Shown here: piece after piece, positions 35,820-46,650 of the stretch
Numbering within the stretch: position 1 is the first letter of the stretch
Layout of the letters: the number at the start of each line of letters is the position of its first letter
Assembly: GCF_015163075.1 (NCBI RefSeq)
Contig: NZ_JADDXU010000003.1
Coordinates: 248,001 to 312,000 of the forward strand
Length of the DNA stretch: 64,000 bases
Direction of reading: 5' to 3'
From: Streptomyces justiciae
GTDB taxonomy: Bacteria > Actinomycetota > Actinomycetes > Streptomycetales > Streptomycetaceae
The notes under the pieces: model-generated
Told to the model about the DNA's origin: nothing
The model's database searches: none
What the model saw: the letters and a program-made list of their open reading frames with translations, nothing else
Translations under genes and position numbers: made by a program

Positions 35820-37484
35820 ATGAACCACCCTCGCTTCACGACGGCCGCCGCCGCGAGCGCGGTCGTCCTGGCCACCGCGGGCACCCTGCTCACCGTCACG
35901 CCCGCCTCCGCCGCGACCACCTGCAACTCCCCTGTCTTCAAGCGGCAGTTCTTCGCCAACACCACCTTCTCCGGCACCCCGAAGAAGACGGACTGCGACA
36001 GCGCCATCGATCAGAGCTGGAGCGGAGCCCCGGTCTCCGGGCTGCCGTCCAACAACTTCGGTGTGCGGTGGTCGGTCAGCCGTGACTTCGGCTCCGGTGG
36101 GCCGTTCTCCCTCGCCGCCTCCGGGCTCGACGGGATACGGGTCTACGTCGACGGCGTACGGAAGATCGACCTGTGGAAGAACACCTCCACCACCGTGTCG
36201 AAGACCGTCAACGTCTCCATCCCGTCCGGCAAGCACTCTCTCCGCGTCGACTACGTCAACTGGACCGGCAGCGCGAAGGTCAAGTTCGCCTACGCGCCCC
36301 GCACCTCGGCCACCGTCGACAAGGTCAAACCCCTTGTCCCGACCGGGACTTCGGTCTCGTACGACCAGGCCACCGGCAAGGCCAAGCTCACCTGGTCCAA
36401 GAACAAGGAGATGGACCTCGCCGGCTACCGCGTCTACCGACGCCTCAAGGGCACCTCCTTCGGCAGCACCCCGCTCGCGACGACCACCGGGACCTCGTAC
36501 ACCGACGCCACCCTCCCGGTCACCGGCGACACCTACTACTACGAGATCCGCGCCTACGACAAAGCCGGCAACGTCTCCGGCGGCACCGCCGACCAGAGCG
36601 TGACCACCGTCGACCGCACCGCCCCCGCCGGGGTCACCGGTGTCACGGCGAAGGGCACCACCGCCGGCATCTCGCTGACGTGGGAGGCGTCGGCGTCGAA
36701 GGACGTCGACCACTACGAGGTGTGGGCCTCCCGGAACGGGGACCCCGACCCCGACGGACCGGACCTCGTGCTCGGGACGTCGCTCCAGTTCCCGGTGCCG
36801 GCCGACGACACGGGCGTGCCCTACGCCTTCTCCGTGTACGCCGTCGACACCGCGGTGAACGTCTCGCCCGTGTCCGGCGAGGTGGCCGCGAGCCGGCCCG
36901 TGGCCTCGACGGCCGCCGCGCCGACCGGCCTCGCCACGGAGCCGCCCGCCGACGACCTCACGAAGGTCACGTGGACGGCGTCGCCCGACATGGTCGGCAG
37001 CTACCACGTCTACCGCCGCACCGACACCCAGAGCGCCTGGACCTGGATCGGCAGCACCGGCGGCGAAGGGTGGGAGGATCGGACCGCTCCCGCGGGCAAG
37101 GCCTACTACTACGTGGCCACCGTGGGCGCGGACGGCCTGGAGTCGCTGCCGTCCGAGCAGGTCTCCGCCGAGCGCGTCACCAAGGCCACGGCGGTCGGTC
37201 CGAAGGCGCCGAAGCTGACGCTGGTCTCCAACGGCATCCCCGGCCGCTCCGCGATCCAGGTCACGGCGGCACCGGGCGCGGGCGACGAGGGACGGCTGCT
37301 GAAGGGGTACTCCTGGGACGTCTCCGGGGCGTGCGGTGACAGCGGCACGCAGTTCTCGACCACGGGGTCGATCTCCTGGGTCGCGCCGTACAACGGGCCT
37401 TGCATGGTGACCGTGTACGCCGTGGACTATTACGGCCGAGTCGGCTACCAAGGCGCCTCGCTGGAGTTCTTCAGCGGGCGGTGA
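35820..37484 (+). CDS. Secreted PA14-FN3 repeat protein C
   Basis: 554 residues. The signal peptide differs from A and B (MNHPRFTTAAAASAVVLATA ... PASA), but the PA14 module and first FN3 module are again nearly the same through about residue 262. The C-terminal part has FN3 modules (VTGVTAKGTTAGISLTWEAS, LTKVTWTASPDMVGSYHVYRR) and a last Ig-like segment with two pairs of cysteines. It begins 23 bases after the stop of B, with AAGAAGGA upstream, so it is in the same transcript. A long hairpin terminator follows. Confidence 0.83.
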   Translation: MNHPRFTTAAAASAVVLATAGTLLTVTPASAATTCNSPVFKRQFFANTTFSGTPKKTDCDSAIDQSWSGAPVSGLPSNNFGVRWSVSRDFGSGGPFSLAASGLDGIRVYVDGVRKIDLWKNTSTTVSKTVNVSIPSGKHSLRVDYVNWTGSAKVKFAYAPRTSATVDKVKPLVPTGTSVSYDQATGKAKLTWSKNKEMDLAGYRVYRRLKGTSFGSTPLATTTGTSYTDATLPVTGDTYYYEIRAYDKAGNVSGGTADQSVTTVDRTAPAGVTGVTAKGTTAGISLTWEASASKDVDHYEVWASRNGDPDPDGPDLVLGTSLQFPVPADDTGVPYAFSVYAVDTAVNVSPVSGEVAASRPVASTAAAPTGLATEPPADDLTKVTWTASPDMVGSYHVYRRTDTQSAWTWIGSTGGEGWEDRTAPAGKAYYYVATVGADGLESLPSEQVSAERVTKATAVGPKAPKLTLVSNGIPGRSAIQVTAAPGAGDEGRLLKGYSWDVSGACGDSGTQFSTTGSISWVAPYNGPCMVTVYAVDYYGRVGYQGASLEFFSGR

Positions 37485-37498
37485 CACACCGTTCAAGC

Positions 37499-37543
37499 AT
37501 GCGAGAGGGGCCCGGAGGACAAACCTCCGGGCCCCTCTCGCAT
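37499..37543. terminator. 20-base-pair hairpin between gene C and hspR
   Basis: A perfect 20-base inverted repeat (arms 37499-37518 and 37524-37543, loop ACAAA) lies between the stops of the convergent PA14-FN3 gene and hspR. A classic bidirectional terminator shape. Confidence 0.92.
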
Positions 37544-37551
37544 ACGTCTGC

Positions 37552-38007
37552 CTAGTCCTTGGCCTTCTTCGGCCGCCAGACCACCAGCGCGCTGGTCTGC
37601 TGCACCTCCTGGTACGGCACCAGGTCACGCCGGTACGACGCGTGCACCGCCGCCTCCCGCTGCCGCATCGCGGCGGCCGCGCCTTCCAGCGCCGCCTCCA
37701 TCTCCGCGACACGGGACTGCAACGCGGCGACCTGGTTCTCCAGCTCGATGATGCGCTTGATGCCGGCCAGGTTGATGCCCTCGTCCTGCGACAACTGCTG
37801 GACGGTGCGCAGCAGTTCGATGTCGCGGGCCGAGTAGCGGCGGCCCCGCCCTGCGGTGCGGTCCGGGGAGACCAGGCCGAGGCGGTCGTACTGGCGAAGG
37901 GTCTGCGGGTGCAGGCCGGAGAGCTGGGCCGCCACCGAGATGACGTAGACCGGGGTCTCCTCGGTCAGTTCGTACGGGTTGCGTCGACGGCCGTCCATCT
38001 CTCTCAT
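37552..38007 (-). CDS. hspR: HspR, MerR-family heat-shock repressor
   Basis: A 151-residue repressor of the dnaK operon and clpB. MerR-type winged HTH: YVISVAAQLSGLHPQTLRQYDRLGLV (about 20-46), RTAGRGRRYSARDIELLR wing; a coiled coil follows (ELENQVAALQSRVAEMEAAL). HspR needs DnaK as co-repressor in Streptomyces and binds HAIR; two such sites are seen upstream of dnaK and one at clpB. The ATG at 38007 overlaps the dnaJ stop (ATGA); an alternative ATG lies three codons in. Last gene of dnaK-grpE-dnaJ-hspR. Confidence 0.95.
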   Translation of the reverse strand: MREMDGRRRNPYELTEETPVYVISVAAQLSGLHPQTLRQYDRLGLVSPDRTAGRGRRYSARDIELLRTVQQLSQDEGINLAGIKRIIELENQVAALQSRVAEMEAALEGAAAAMRQREAAVHASYRRDLVPYQEVQQTSALVVWRPKKAKD

Positions 38008-39185
38008 GCTCCCTTCGCGGCCTGGAACAGCTCCGCCCGCGGGTCCTCGTCCGCGGTCGCCTCGCGATACGCCTCGAGCGCTTCACGAGCCTTCCCCGTC
38101 ACGTCCTTGGGGACACTCACCTCGACGGTGACCAGGAGGTCGCCGCGGGTGCCGTCCTTGCGGACCGCGCCCTTGCCGCGGGCGCGCATGGTGCGGCCGT
38201 TGGGCGTGCCGGGCGGCAGCTTGAGGGTGACGGGCGGGCCGCCCAGGGTGGGGACCCGGACCTCGCCGCCGAGCGCAGCCTCCGCGAACGTCACCGGGAC
38301 GGTGACCGTGAGGTTGTCGTCCTTGCGGCCGAAGACCGGGTGGGCGTCCACGTGGACGGTGACGTACAAGTCGCCCGCGGGGCCGCCCCGTTCACCCGGC
38401 GCGCCCTTGCCGCGCAGGCGGATGCGCTGGTTGTCCGTCACCCCGGCGGGGATGCGGACCTGCATGGTGCGCGAGGACTTGGCGCGGCCGCTGCCCTTGC
38501 ACTCCATGCAGGGGTGCTCGGCGATGAGGCCGCGGCCCTTGCAGTCGGGGCAGGGGTCGGTCAGCGAGAAGCCGCCGCCCGAGCCCCGCGCGACCTGGCC
38601 GGTGCCGACGCAGGTCGGGCACACGCGCGGTGTGCCGTTCTTGTCGCCGGTGCCCGAACAGGCCTTGCAGGGGGACTGCGAGGACATCCGCAGCGGGACC
38701 GTGGCCCCTTCGATGGCCTCCGTGAAGCTCAGCGTGACCTCGGTGTCGATGTCCTGGCCGCGCCGCGGCTGGACCCGGGTGCCCCCGGTGCCGCCGCGGT
38801 TGAACAGGCCGCCGAACACGTCGCCGATGCCGCCGCCGAAGCCGCCGGAACCCTGGCCGCCCTGGCCGCCACCGCCTCCGAAGAGGTCACCGAGGTCGAA
38901 GTTGAAGGAGCCGCCGCCCGCGCCCGGCCCCGGGCGGAAGCCGCCGTTGCCGAAGAGGGCGCGAGCCTCGTCGTACTCCTTGCGCTTCTTGGGGTCGCCG
39001 AGGATGTCGTTCGCCTCGGAGATCTCCTTGAAGCGCTCCTCCGCCTTGGTGTTGCCCTTGTTGGCGTCCGGGTGGAACTCGCGGGCGAGCTTCCGGTACG
39101 CCTTCTTGATCTCGGCCTCGGTGGCGTCCTTGGGGACGCCGAGGACCTTGTAGTAGTCCTTCTCGATGAAGTCCTTGGTGCTCAT
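38004..39185 (-). CDS. dnaJ: DnaJ co-chaperone
   Basis: A 393-residue type I J protein. J domain with HPD in AREFHPDANKGN (about residue 37-39), Gly/Phe-rich linker (about 75-130), four zinc-binding CxxCxGxG motifs (CKACSGTG, CPTCVGTG, CPDCKGRG, CMECKGSG) and the C-terminal substrate-binding domain. It stimulates DnaK ATPase and delivers substrates. Starts 33 bases after the grpE stop; GGAGGGG lies before ATG. Overlaps hspR by 4 bases. Confidence 0.97.
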   Translation of the reverse strand: MSTKDFIEKDYYKVLGVPKDATEAEIKKAYRKLAREFHPDANKGNTKAEERFKEISEANDILGDPKKRKEYDEARALFGNGGFRPGPGAGGGSFNFDLGDLFGGGGGQGGQGSGGFGGGIGDVFGGLFNRGGTGGTRVQPRRGQDIDTEVTLSFTEAIEGATVPLRMSSQSPCKACSGTGDKNGTPRVCPTCVGTGQVARGSGGGFSLTDPCPDCKGRGLIAEHPCMECKGSGRAKSSRTMQVRIPAGVTDNQRIRLRGKGAPGERGGPAGDLYVTVHVDAHPVFGRKDDNLTVTVPVTFAEAALGGEVRVPTLGGPPVTLKLPPGTPNGRTMRARGKGAVRKDGTRGDLLVTVEVSVPKDVTGKAREALEAYREATADEDPRAELFQAAKGA

Positions 39186-39218
39186 CCCCGACGCCCCTCC
39201 TCTCGGTCCGTCCTGACG

Positions 39219-41767
<2,549 letters not shown>

Positions 41768-41775
41768 TCAACAGA

Positions 41776-41796
41776 CCTGAGTCTGTGAGGCTCAAC
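41776..41796 (-). promoter_or_regulatory. HAIR operator 2, degenerate
   Basis: CCTGAGT-N7-GCTCAAC at 41776-41796 is a second HAIR-like site, centred 52 bases upstream of the perfect site, just behind the -35. Three mismatches in the arms; probably a weaker site for cooperative binding, as in other Streptomyces dnaK promoters. Confidence 0.65.
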
Positions 41797-41798
41797 TC

Positions 41799-42821
41799 TT
41801 ATCCGTTCCTTACACGCAACTGTGCCCTGACCTGCGGCGATACCGGTCGAGCAGCACCGGAGGACTTCACCCGCAGCAGCGCGAGTACGACGACCAGGGC
41901 GCCCGAGGCCACCCACAGCGCCCCCGTTCCGCCCACCCACCCGAGGTGCTCCAGCACCCCGACGAGCACCCCGGCGAAGGCCCCGAGCCCGAGCAGCACC
42001 ACCGTCCCCTGCGGGGTGAGCCCGAGCCTGCGCAGCCGGTGCCCGAGATGGTCGGGCCCGCGCCGCCCGGCGAGCCGCCGGGAGACGACGACCAGAAGGA
42101 CGTCGGCGAAGGCGACGACGTTGAGCGCGAACAGCACACCCGCACTGGAGGCCGCCTCGTGCCCGGTCCGGGCCACCACGCCCGCCGCCGCGAGCACGAA
42201 CCCGGCGAACAGCGCCCCGCCGGAACCGAGCCCCACGCGCGCGGGCGGCCAGTTGTGCATGAGGAACCCGGTCAGCGCGGCGGCCAGCACGCTCAGCAGC
42301 ACCGCGAGCCCGTCCATCACCTCGGCCGCCGCGCAGGCGCCCACCCCGAAGGCGGCGACGACCCCGACGGTCCCGGCGAGCCCGTCGGCATGGTCGAGTG
42401 CCCGGAACCCGAGCGCCACGAACGCGATCCAGCCGACGGCGAGCGCCCCGCCGACGACGCCGGTCTCCTCGTACGGCACCACGCAGGCCGCCGCCACCGC
42501 CGTACCGACGAGGAGCACGCGCGCGCGGACGCGCCAGAGGTCGGCGGCGAGTCCGAGGGCGGCGACGGCGACGGCCGCGACGAGGAGGTCCCCGCCGCCC
42601 AGGGGCACGAGGTCCGTCCACTCCCCCACGGCGACGACGGCGCAGGTCGCGAGGACCACGGCCAGGCCCCCGGAGAGCGGCACCTTGCGCTGCTGCCGGC
42701 GACGGTCGACGAGGCCGAGGCGCAGCGCGGGGGCGCGGAGTACGGCCGCCAGGACGGCGGTCAGCAGCAGGGCGGTCGTGGCGGCGGCGATCCCATAGAG
42801 CACGCGTCTTAAAGTAGTCAC
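41799..42821 (-). CDS. MraY/WecA-like membrane protein
   Basis: About 340 residues with about ten helices. It follows the plan of polyprenyl-phosphate sugar-1-phosphate transferases: RRQQRKVPLSGGLAVVLA after helix 1 (family KxPxxGG), FRALDHADGLAG (where WecA/MraY have NxxDGxDGLA) and a late loop FADVLLVVVSRRLAGRRGPD then HLGHRLRRLGL. Several of the usual Asp/His residues are changed, so activity is doubtful, or it may be a specialised wall-polymer enzyme. GTG at 42821 (VTTLRR) preferred over GTG 42863; neither has a clear ribosome site. Divergent from the Fe-S oxidoreductase gene. Confidence 0.75.
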   Translation of the reverse strand: MTTLRRVLYGIAAATTALLLTAVLAAVLRAPALRLGLVDRRRQQRKVPLSGGLAVVLATCAVVAVGEWTDLVPLGGGDLLVAAVAVAALGLAADLWRVRARVLLVGTAVAAACVVPYEETGVVGGALAVGWIAFVALGFRALDHADGLAGTVGVVAAFGVGACAAAEVMDGLAVLLSVLAAALTGFLMHNWPPARVGLGSGGALFAGFVLAAAGVVARTGHEAASSAGVLFALNVVAFADVLLVVVSRRLAGRRGPDHLGHRLRRLGLTPQGTVVLLGLGAFAGVLVGVLEHLGWVGGTGALWVASGALVVVLALLRVKSSGAARPVSPQVRAQLRVRNG

Positions 42822-43003
42822 GAATGTACCAATTTGGTACGCATAACACGTTCGGATTGCCACACGCTCTTAAGGCAACCCTCAGCGACACAGATCACCG
42901 CAGTGCTGGCTACAGTGCGAACGACGATGCGGGTACCCTCAAGAGGACTGCATAAGTTACCGCTTAGTAATCTCGCCCCGCCCAGGCCCGAGGAGCCCCC
43001 GAC

Positions 43004-45271
43004 ATGCAACTCGCAGCGATCATCGTGTCGCTGGTCCTGACCGTGGTCGGTGCCGCACTCTTCGCACGCGTCATCGCGCAGTTCGTCCGCTTCTTCATGC
43101 TCGGACAGCCGCTGCCGGCCGGTGCCCGCACCGACAACCCGTACCAGCGCAGCGTGACCCTGGTGAAGGAGTTCCTGGGTCACACCCGCATGAACCGCTG
43201 GGGCATCGTGGGCTTCGCCCACTGGTTCGTCGCCATCGGCTTCCTGACGCTGATCCCGATCCTGGGCCAGGCCATCGGCCAGCTCTTCCAGGCCGACTTC
43301 CAGCTCCCGATCATCGGCGGCTGGCTGCCCTGGGAGATGTACGTCGAGTTCATCACCGTCATGACGACGGTGGGCATCGCGATCCTCATCCCGATCCGGC
43401 TGCTGAACCTGCCCTCCCGGGCCGGCCGCAAGTCCCGCTTCGCCGGGTCCACGGCCTGGCAGGCGTACTTCGTCGAGTACGTCATCCTCACCATCGGCAC
43501 CGTGATCTACATCCTGCGCGGCCTGGAGGGCTCGCTGCACCACGTGGAGCACTACGAGGCTGCGTACTTCGCCTCGTACCCGCTGGTCGCCGCCCTGCGT
43601 GACCTCGACGTCTCCACGCTCCAGACCCTGGTCTACCTGTTCGCCGGGATCAAGGTCAGCGTCTCCTTCATCTGGATGATCGTCGTCTCGCTCAACGCCG
43701 ACATGAGCGTCGCCTGGCACCGCTTCCTCGCCTTCCCGAACATCTGGTTCAAGCGCGACGCCGACGGCCGCACCGCCCTGGGCGCGCTCCAGCCGATGAC
43801 GTCGGGCGGCAAGCCGATCGACTTCACCGACCCCGGTGACGACGACGTCTTCGGTGTCTCCCAGGTCGAGCAGTTCTCCTGGAAGGGCCTGCTGGACTTC
43901 TCCACCTGCACCGAGTGCGGCCGCTGCCAGTCGCAGTGCCCGGCCTGGAACACGGGCAAGCCGCTCTCGCCGAAGCTGCTGATCATGTCGCTGCGCGACC
44001 ACTCGCACGCCAAGGCGCCCTACCTGCTCGCGGGTGGCGGCAAGACCATGGAGGGTGAGGAGAAGGCGTCCGAGGAGCAGCTGGCGGGCGTTCCCGCCGC
44101 CGCCCTCGCCGAGGCCGAGCGCCCGCTGATCGGCACCGTCGAGGAGAACGGCGTCATCGACCCGGACGTCCTGTGGTCCTGCACCACCTGCGGCGCCTGC
44201 GTCGAGCAGTGCCCGGTCGACATCGAGCACGTCGACCACATCGTCGACATGCGCCGCTACCAGGTGATGATCGAGTCCGCGTTCCCGTCCGAGGCGGGCA
44301 CGATGCTCAAGAACCTGGAGAAGAAGGGCAACCCCTGGGGCCTGGCCAAGAAGCAGCGCCTGGAGTGGACGAAGGAAGTCGACTTCGAGGTGCCGGTCGT
44401 CGGCAAGGACATCGAGGACCTCTCCGAGGTCGAGTACCTGTACTGGGTCGGCTGCGCCGGCGCCCTGGAGGACCGCGCCAAGAAGACCACCAAGGCCTTC
44501 GCGGAGCTGCTGCACATGGCGGGCGTCAAGTTCGCGATCATGGGCGGCGACGAGAAGTGCACCGGTGACTCCGCCCGCCGCCTCGGCAACGAGCCCCTGT
44601 TCCAGGAGCTCGGCATGGAGAACGTGGCCGCGCTGAACATGGCGTTCGGCGAGGACGACGAGGACGAGAGCACCAAGAAGCCGAAGTCCTCGAAGAAGAT
44701 CGTCGCCACCTGCCCGCACTGCCTCAACACGCTCGGCAACGAGTACCCGCAGCTCGGCGGCGACTACGAGGTCATCCACCACACCCAGCTGCTCCAGCAC
44801 CTGGTGGACGAGGGCAAGCTGACCCCGGTCACGCCGGTCGAGGGCATCATCACGTACCACGACCCCTGCTACCTGGGCCGCCACAACAAGATCTACACGC
44901 CGCCGCGCGAGATCATGACGGCCGTCCCGGGCCTGCGTCAGCAGGAGATGCACCGCCACAAGGAGCGCGGCTTCTGCTGTGGCGCCGGTGGCGCGCGGAT
45001 GTGGATGGAGGAGCGGATCGGCAAGCGCATCAACAACGAGCGTGTCGACGAGGCCCTGTCGCTCAACCCCGACATCGTCTCCACCGCCTGCCCGTTCTGC
45101 CTGGTCATGCTCACGGACTCGGTGAACGGCAAGAAGAACGAGGGCAAGGCCAAGGAGTCCATCACCGTCGTCGACGTCGCCCAGCTGCTGCTGGAGTCGG
45201 TCAAGACCCCGGTGGACCCCGAGGACGCCGCGGAGACCGAGAGCGAGCCGGAGCCCGAGCCGGTCAAGTAA
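43004..45271 (+). CDS. Membrane-anchored (Fe-S)-binding oxidoreductase with CCG domains
   Basis: A 755-residue redox protein. About five N-terminal helices (1-240), including a nitrate-reductase-gamma-like part, anchor it in the membrane. Then two [4Fe-4S] motifs, CTECGRCQSQCPAWN (about 305) and CTTCGACVEQCPVDIEH (about 397), and C-terminal CCG domains (CPHCLNTLGNEYPQLGG, HDPCYLGRHN, FCCGAGGARMWMEE) of the heterodisulfide-reductase subunit D type. Such proteins pass electrons between a soluble dehydrogenase and the quinone pool; the donor is unknown. ATG at 43004 follows GAGGAG. Conserved in actinobacteria. A hairpin follows the stop. Confidence 0.9.
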   Translation: MQLAAIIVSLVLTVVGAALFARVIAQFVRFFMLGQPLPAGARTDNPYQRSVTLVKEFLGHTRMNRWGIVGFAHWFVAIGFLTLIPILGQAIGQLFQADFQLPIIGGWLPWEMYVEFITVMTTVGIAILIPIRLLNLPSRAGRKSRFAGSTAWQAYFVEYVILTIGTVIYILRGLEGSLHHVEHYEAAYFASYPLVAALRDLDVSTLQTLVYLFAGIKVSVSFIWMIVVSLNADMSVAWHRFLAFPNIWFKRDADGRTALGALQPMTSGGKPIDFTDPGDDDVFGVSQVEQFSWKGLLDFSTCTECGRCQSQCPAWNTGKPLSPKLLIMSLRDHSHAKAPYLLAGGGKTMEGEEKASEEQLAGVPAAALAEAERPLIGTVEENGVIDPDVLWSCTTCGACVEQCPVDIEHVDHIVDMRRYQVMIESAFPSEAGTMLKNLEKKGNPWGLAKKQRLEWTKEVDFEVPVVGKDIEDLSEVEYLYWVGCAGALEDRAKKTTKAFAELLHMAGVKFAIMGGDEKCTGDSARRLGNEPLFQELGMENVAALNMAFGEDDEDESTKKPKSSKKIVATCPHCLNTLGNEYPQLGGDYEVIHHTQLLQHLVDEGKLTPVTPVEGIITYHDPCYLGRHNKIYTPPREIMTAVPGLRQQEMHRHKERGFCCGAGGARMWMEERIGKRINNERVDEALSLNPDIVSTACPFCLVMLTDSVNGKKNEGKAKESITVVDVAQLLLESVKTPVDPEDAAETESEPEPEPVK

Positions 45272-46076
45272 CGGTCCTGGCCGATACGGCCGTACGACGC
45301 CCCCTGTCCGAGGAATCGGCAGGGGGCGTCGTCGTATGCCGGCGCGCGCCGCAGATGACGAAGGTGACGCTGATGAGCAGCGCCCAGGAGACCCACTTGC
45401 CGATCGCGACCGGCTGCCAGCCGTCGAGCTGGTCCGGATAGGTCCAGGCGCCGAGATACGTCGCCACGTTCTCCGCCAGCCACAGGAAGAACCCGATCAA
45501 CGCGAAGGACAGCACGAGCGGCATCCGGTACCGGTGGGCACCGATCGTGTAGTGCACCCAGGTGCCCGCGGTCGCCGCCAGCAGCAGCGCGGCAAGCGGC
45601 CAGCGCAGGTCGGGTATCCAGTGGTGGGTGAGGAAGTTGGCGTACAGCAGCACGGCGACCGCGGCGGTGGCGCGGGCCCGGTAGCCGCGCAGCGACAGCC
45701 GCATCAGCCGCCAGGCACGGCACACGTAGCTGCCGACCGCCGCGTACATGAACCCGCCGTACAGCGGCACCCCGGCGAGCTTGGCGACCCCCGGCTCGGG
45801 ATAACTCCAGGACCCGACGTGCACCTTCACGATCTCGAAGGCGAGCCCGAGCAGATGGCAGAACGCGACAACGGCCACCTCCCGCCGCGTCTCCCAGCCC
45901 ACCAGGAACCCCACCCCGGTCAGCAGGACGCCGTACGCCAGCAGCAGGTCGTAGCGCGCGACCGGCAGCGGCGGGAGCAGGGTCGAGGCCGCCATGCCGG
46001 CGAACAGCGCGACGGCGAAGGCGCAGCAGCGGGCCTGGAGCCAGGTGAAGCGGGCGAGTTGGCGGAGGGCATGCAC
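45264..46076 (-). CDS. DUF817 family membrane protein
   Basis: A 270-residue membrane protein with about seven to eight helices. The DUF817 core is visible: GLAFEIVKVHVGSWSYPEPG near residue 77, VPLYGGFMYAAVGSYVCRAW near 103 and a second WTYPDQLDGWQPV repeat near 213. Function not known to me. Its C-terminal 25 residues (TTTPPADSSDRGRRTAV) are low-complexity and are encoded by the hairpin that probably terminates the convergent oxidoreductase gene, with an 8-base overlap of the two genes. Confidence 0.85.
   Translation of the reverse strand: MHALRQLARFTWLQARCCAFAVALFAGMAASTLLPPLPVARYDLLLAYGVLLTGVGFLVGWETRREVAVVAFCHLLGLAFEIVKVHVGSWSYPEPGVAKLAGVPLYGGFMYAAVGSYVCRAWRLMRLSLRGYRARATAAVAVLLYANFLTHHWIPDLRWPLAALLLAATAGTWVHYTIGAHRYRMPLVLSFALIGFFLWLAENVATYLGAWTYPDQLDGWQPVAIGKWVSWALLISVTFVICGARRHTTTPPADSSDRGRRTAVSARTVT
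45294..45332 (+). terminator. Hairpin after Fe-S oxidoreductase, inside DUF817 end
   Basis: Perfect 13-base stem ACGACGCCCCCTG / CAGGGGGCGTCGT (45294-45306, 45320-45332). It lies 23 bases past the oxidoreductase stop, but on the other strand it is the coding end of the DUF817 gene. Confidence 0.7.
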
Positions 46077-46121
46077 GGTGCTGTAGATCGCCCTCGGGGT
46101 GGGGATGGTTGCAGCGGCGCC

Positions 46122-46646
46122 CTACATGGGCAGCGAATGCAGCCGCGCACGCCCTGCCGGCCATACCGCGTCCTCGGCGAGCGGCAGCCACATCGTGTGC
46201 AGCGGATGGTCCACGACGGCCTCCCCCGGCTGCTCCACCCGCATGCCGTCCGTCGACTCCCGCCAGCCCAGCCGCCGGTACAGCGGCATCCGGTCCGGCA
46301 GGCAGAACAGCAGCCCGAACTCCGCGCCGGTGCCCCGGGCATGGGCGACGGCGGCTTCCACGACCAGCCGCGCCAGCCCCTGGCCCCGCAGGTCCGGCGC
46401 GACGACCACCCCGCCGAGTCCCGCCACCGGGAACCGCCTCGCGCCGACCGACACCGTGGCGTCGACCAGCCCGGCGTGCGCCACCAGCCGCCCCGCGTGC
46501 CGGACGCCGAAGTGCACGTCCTTGTCCCGGGACCGCACCCCGAGCGCGGCCACCTCGAAGGGGTCGTCGAGGCCGCCGGTGATCTCGTCGAGGTCGGCCT
46601 TCGTGTACTGGGGGAGTCGGATGACCGTGTACGTCATGACGATCAT
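46122..46646 (-). CDS. GNAT-family acetyltransferase
   Basis: A 174-residue GNAT protein. FPVAGLGGVVVAPDLRGQGLARLVVEAA (about 72-100) is motif A with the acetyl-CoA P-loop (RGQGLA). N-terminal segment and MPLYRRLGWRE (motif B region) complete the fold. Acceptor unknown. Starts at ATG 46646 with GGTGA in front, or ATG 46637. The kinase-like gene upstream ends 4 bases before it, so they are probably co-transcribed. Confidence 0.88.
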   Translation of the reverse strand: MIVMTYTVIRLPQYTKADLDEITGGLDDPFEVAALGVRSRDKDVHFGVRHAGRLVAHAGLVDATVSVGARRFPVAGLGGVVVAPDLRGQGLARLVVEAAVAHARGTGAEFGLLFCLPDRMPLYRRLGWRESTDGMRVEQPGEAVVDHPLHTMWLPLAEDAVWPAGRARLHSLPM

Positions 46647-46650
46647 CGTT

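Noticed and set aside
31691..37484. Assembly collapse or transposon behind the three PA14-FN3 copies
   Set aside because: Each copy has a distinct C-terminal half and distinct flanking bases; no transposase or terminal repeats are present. An assembly error in the A/B identical stretch cannot be fully excluded.
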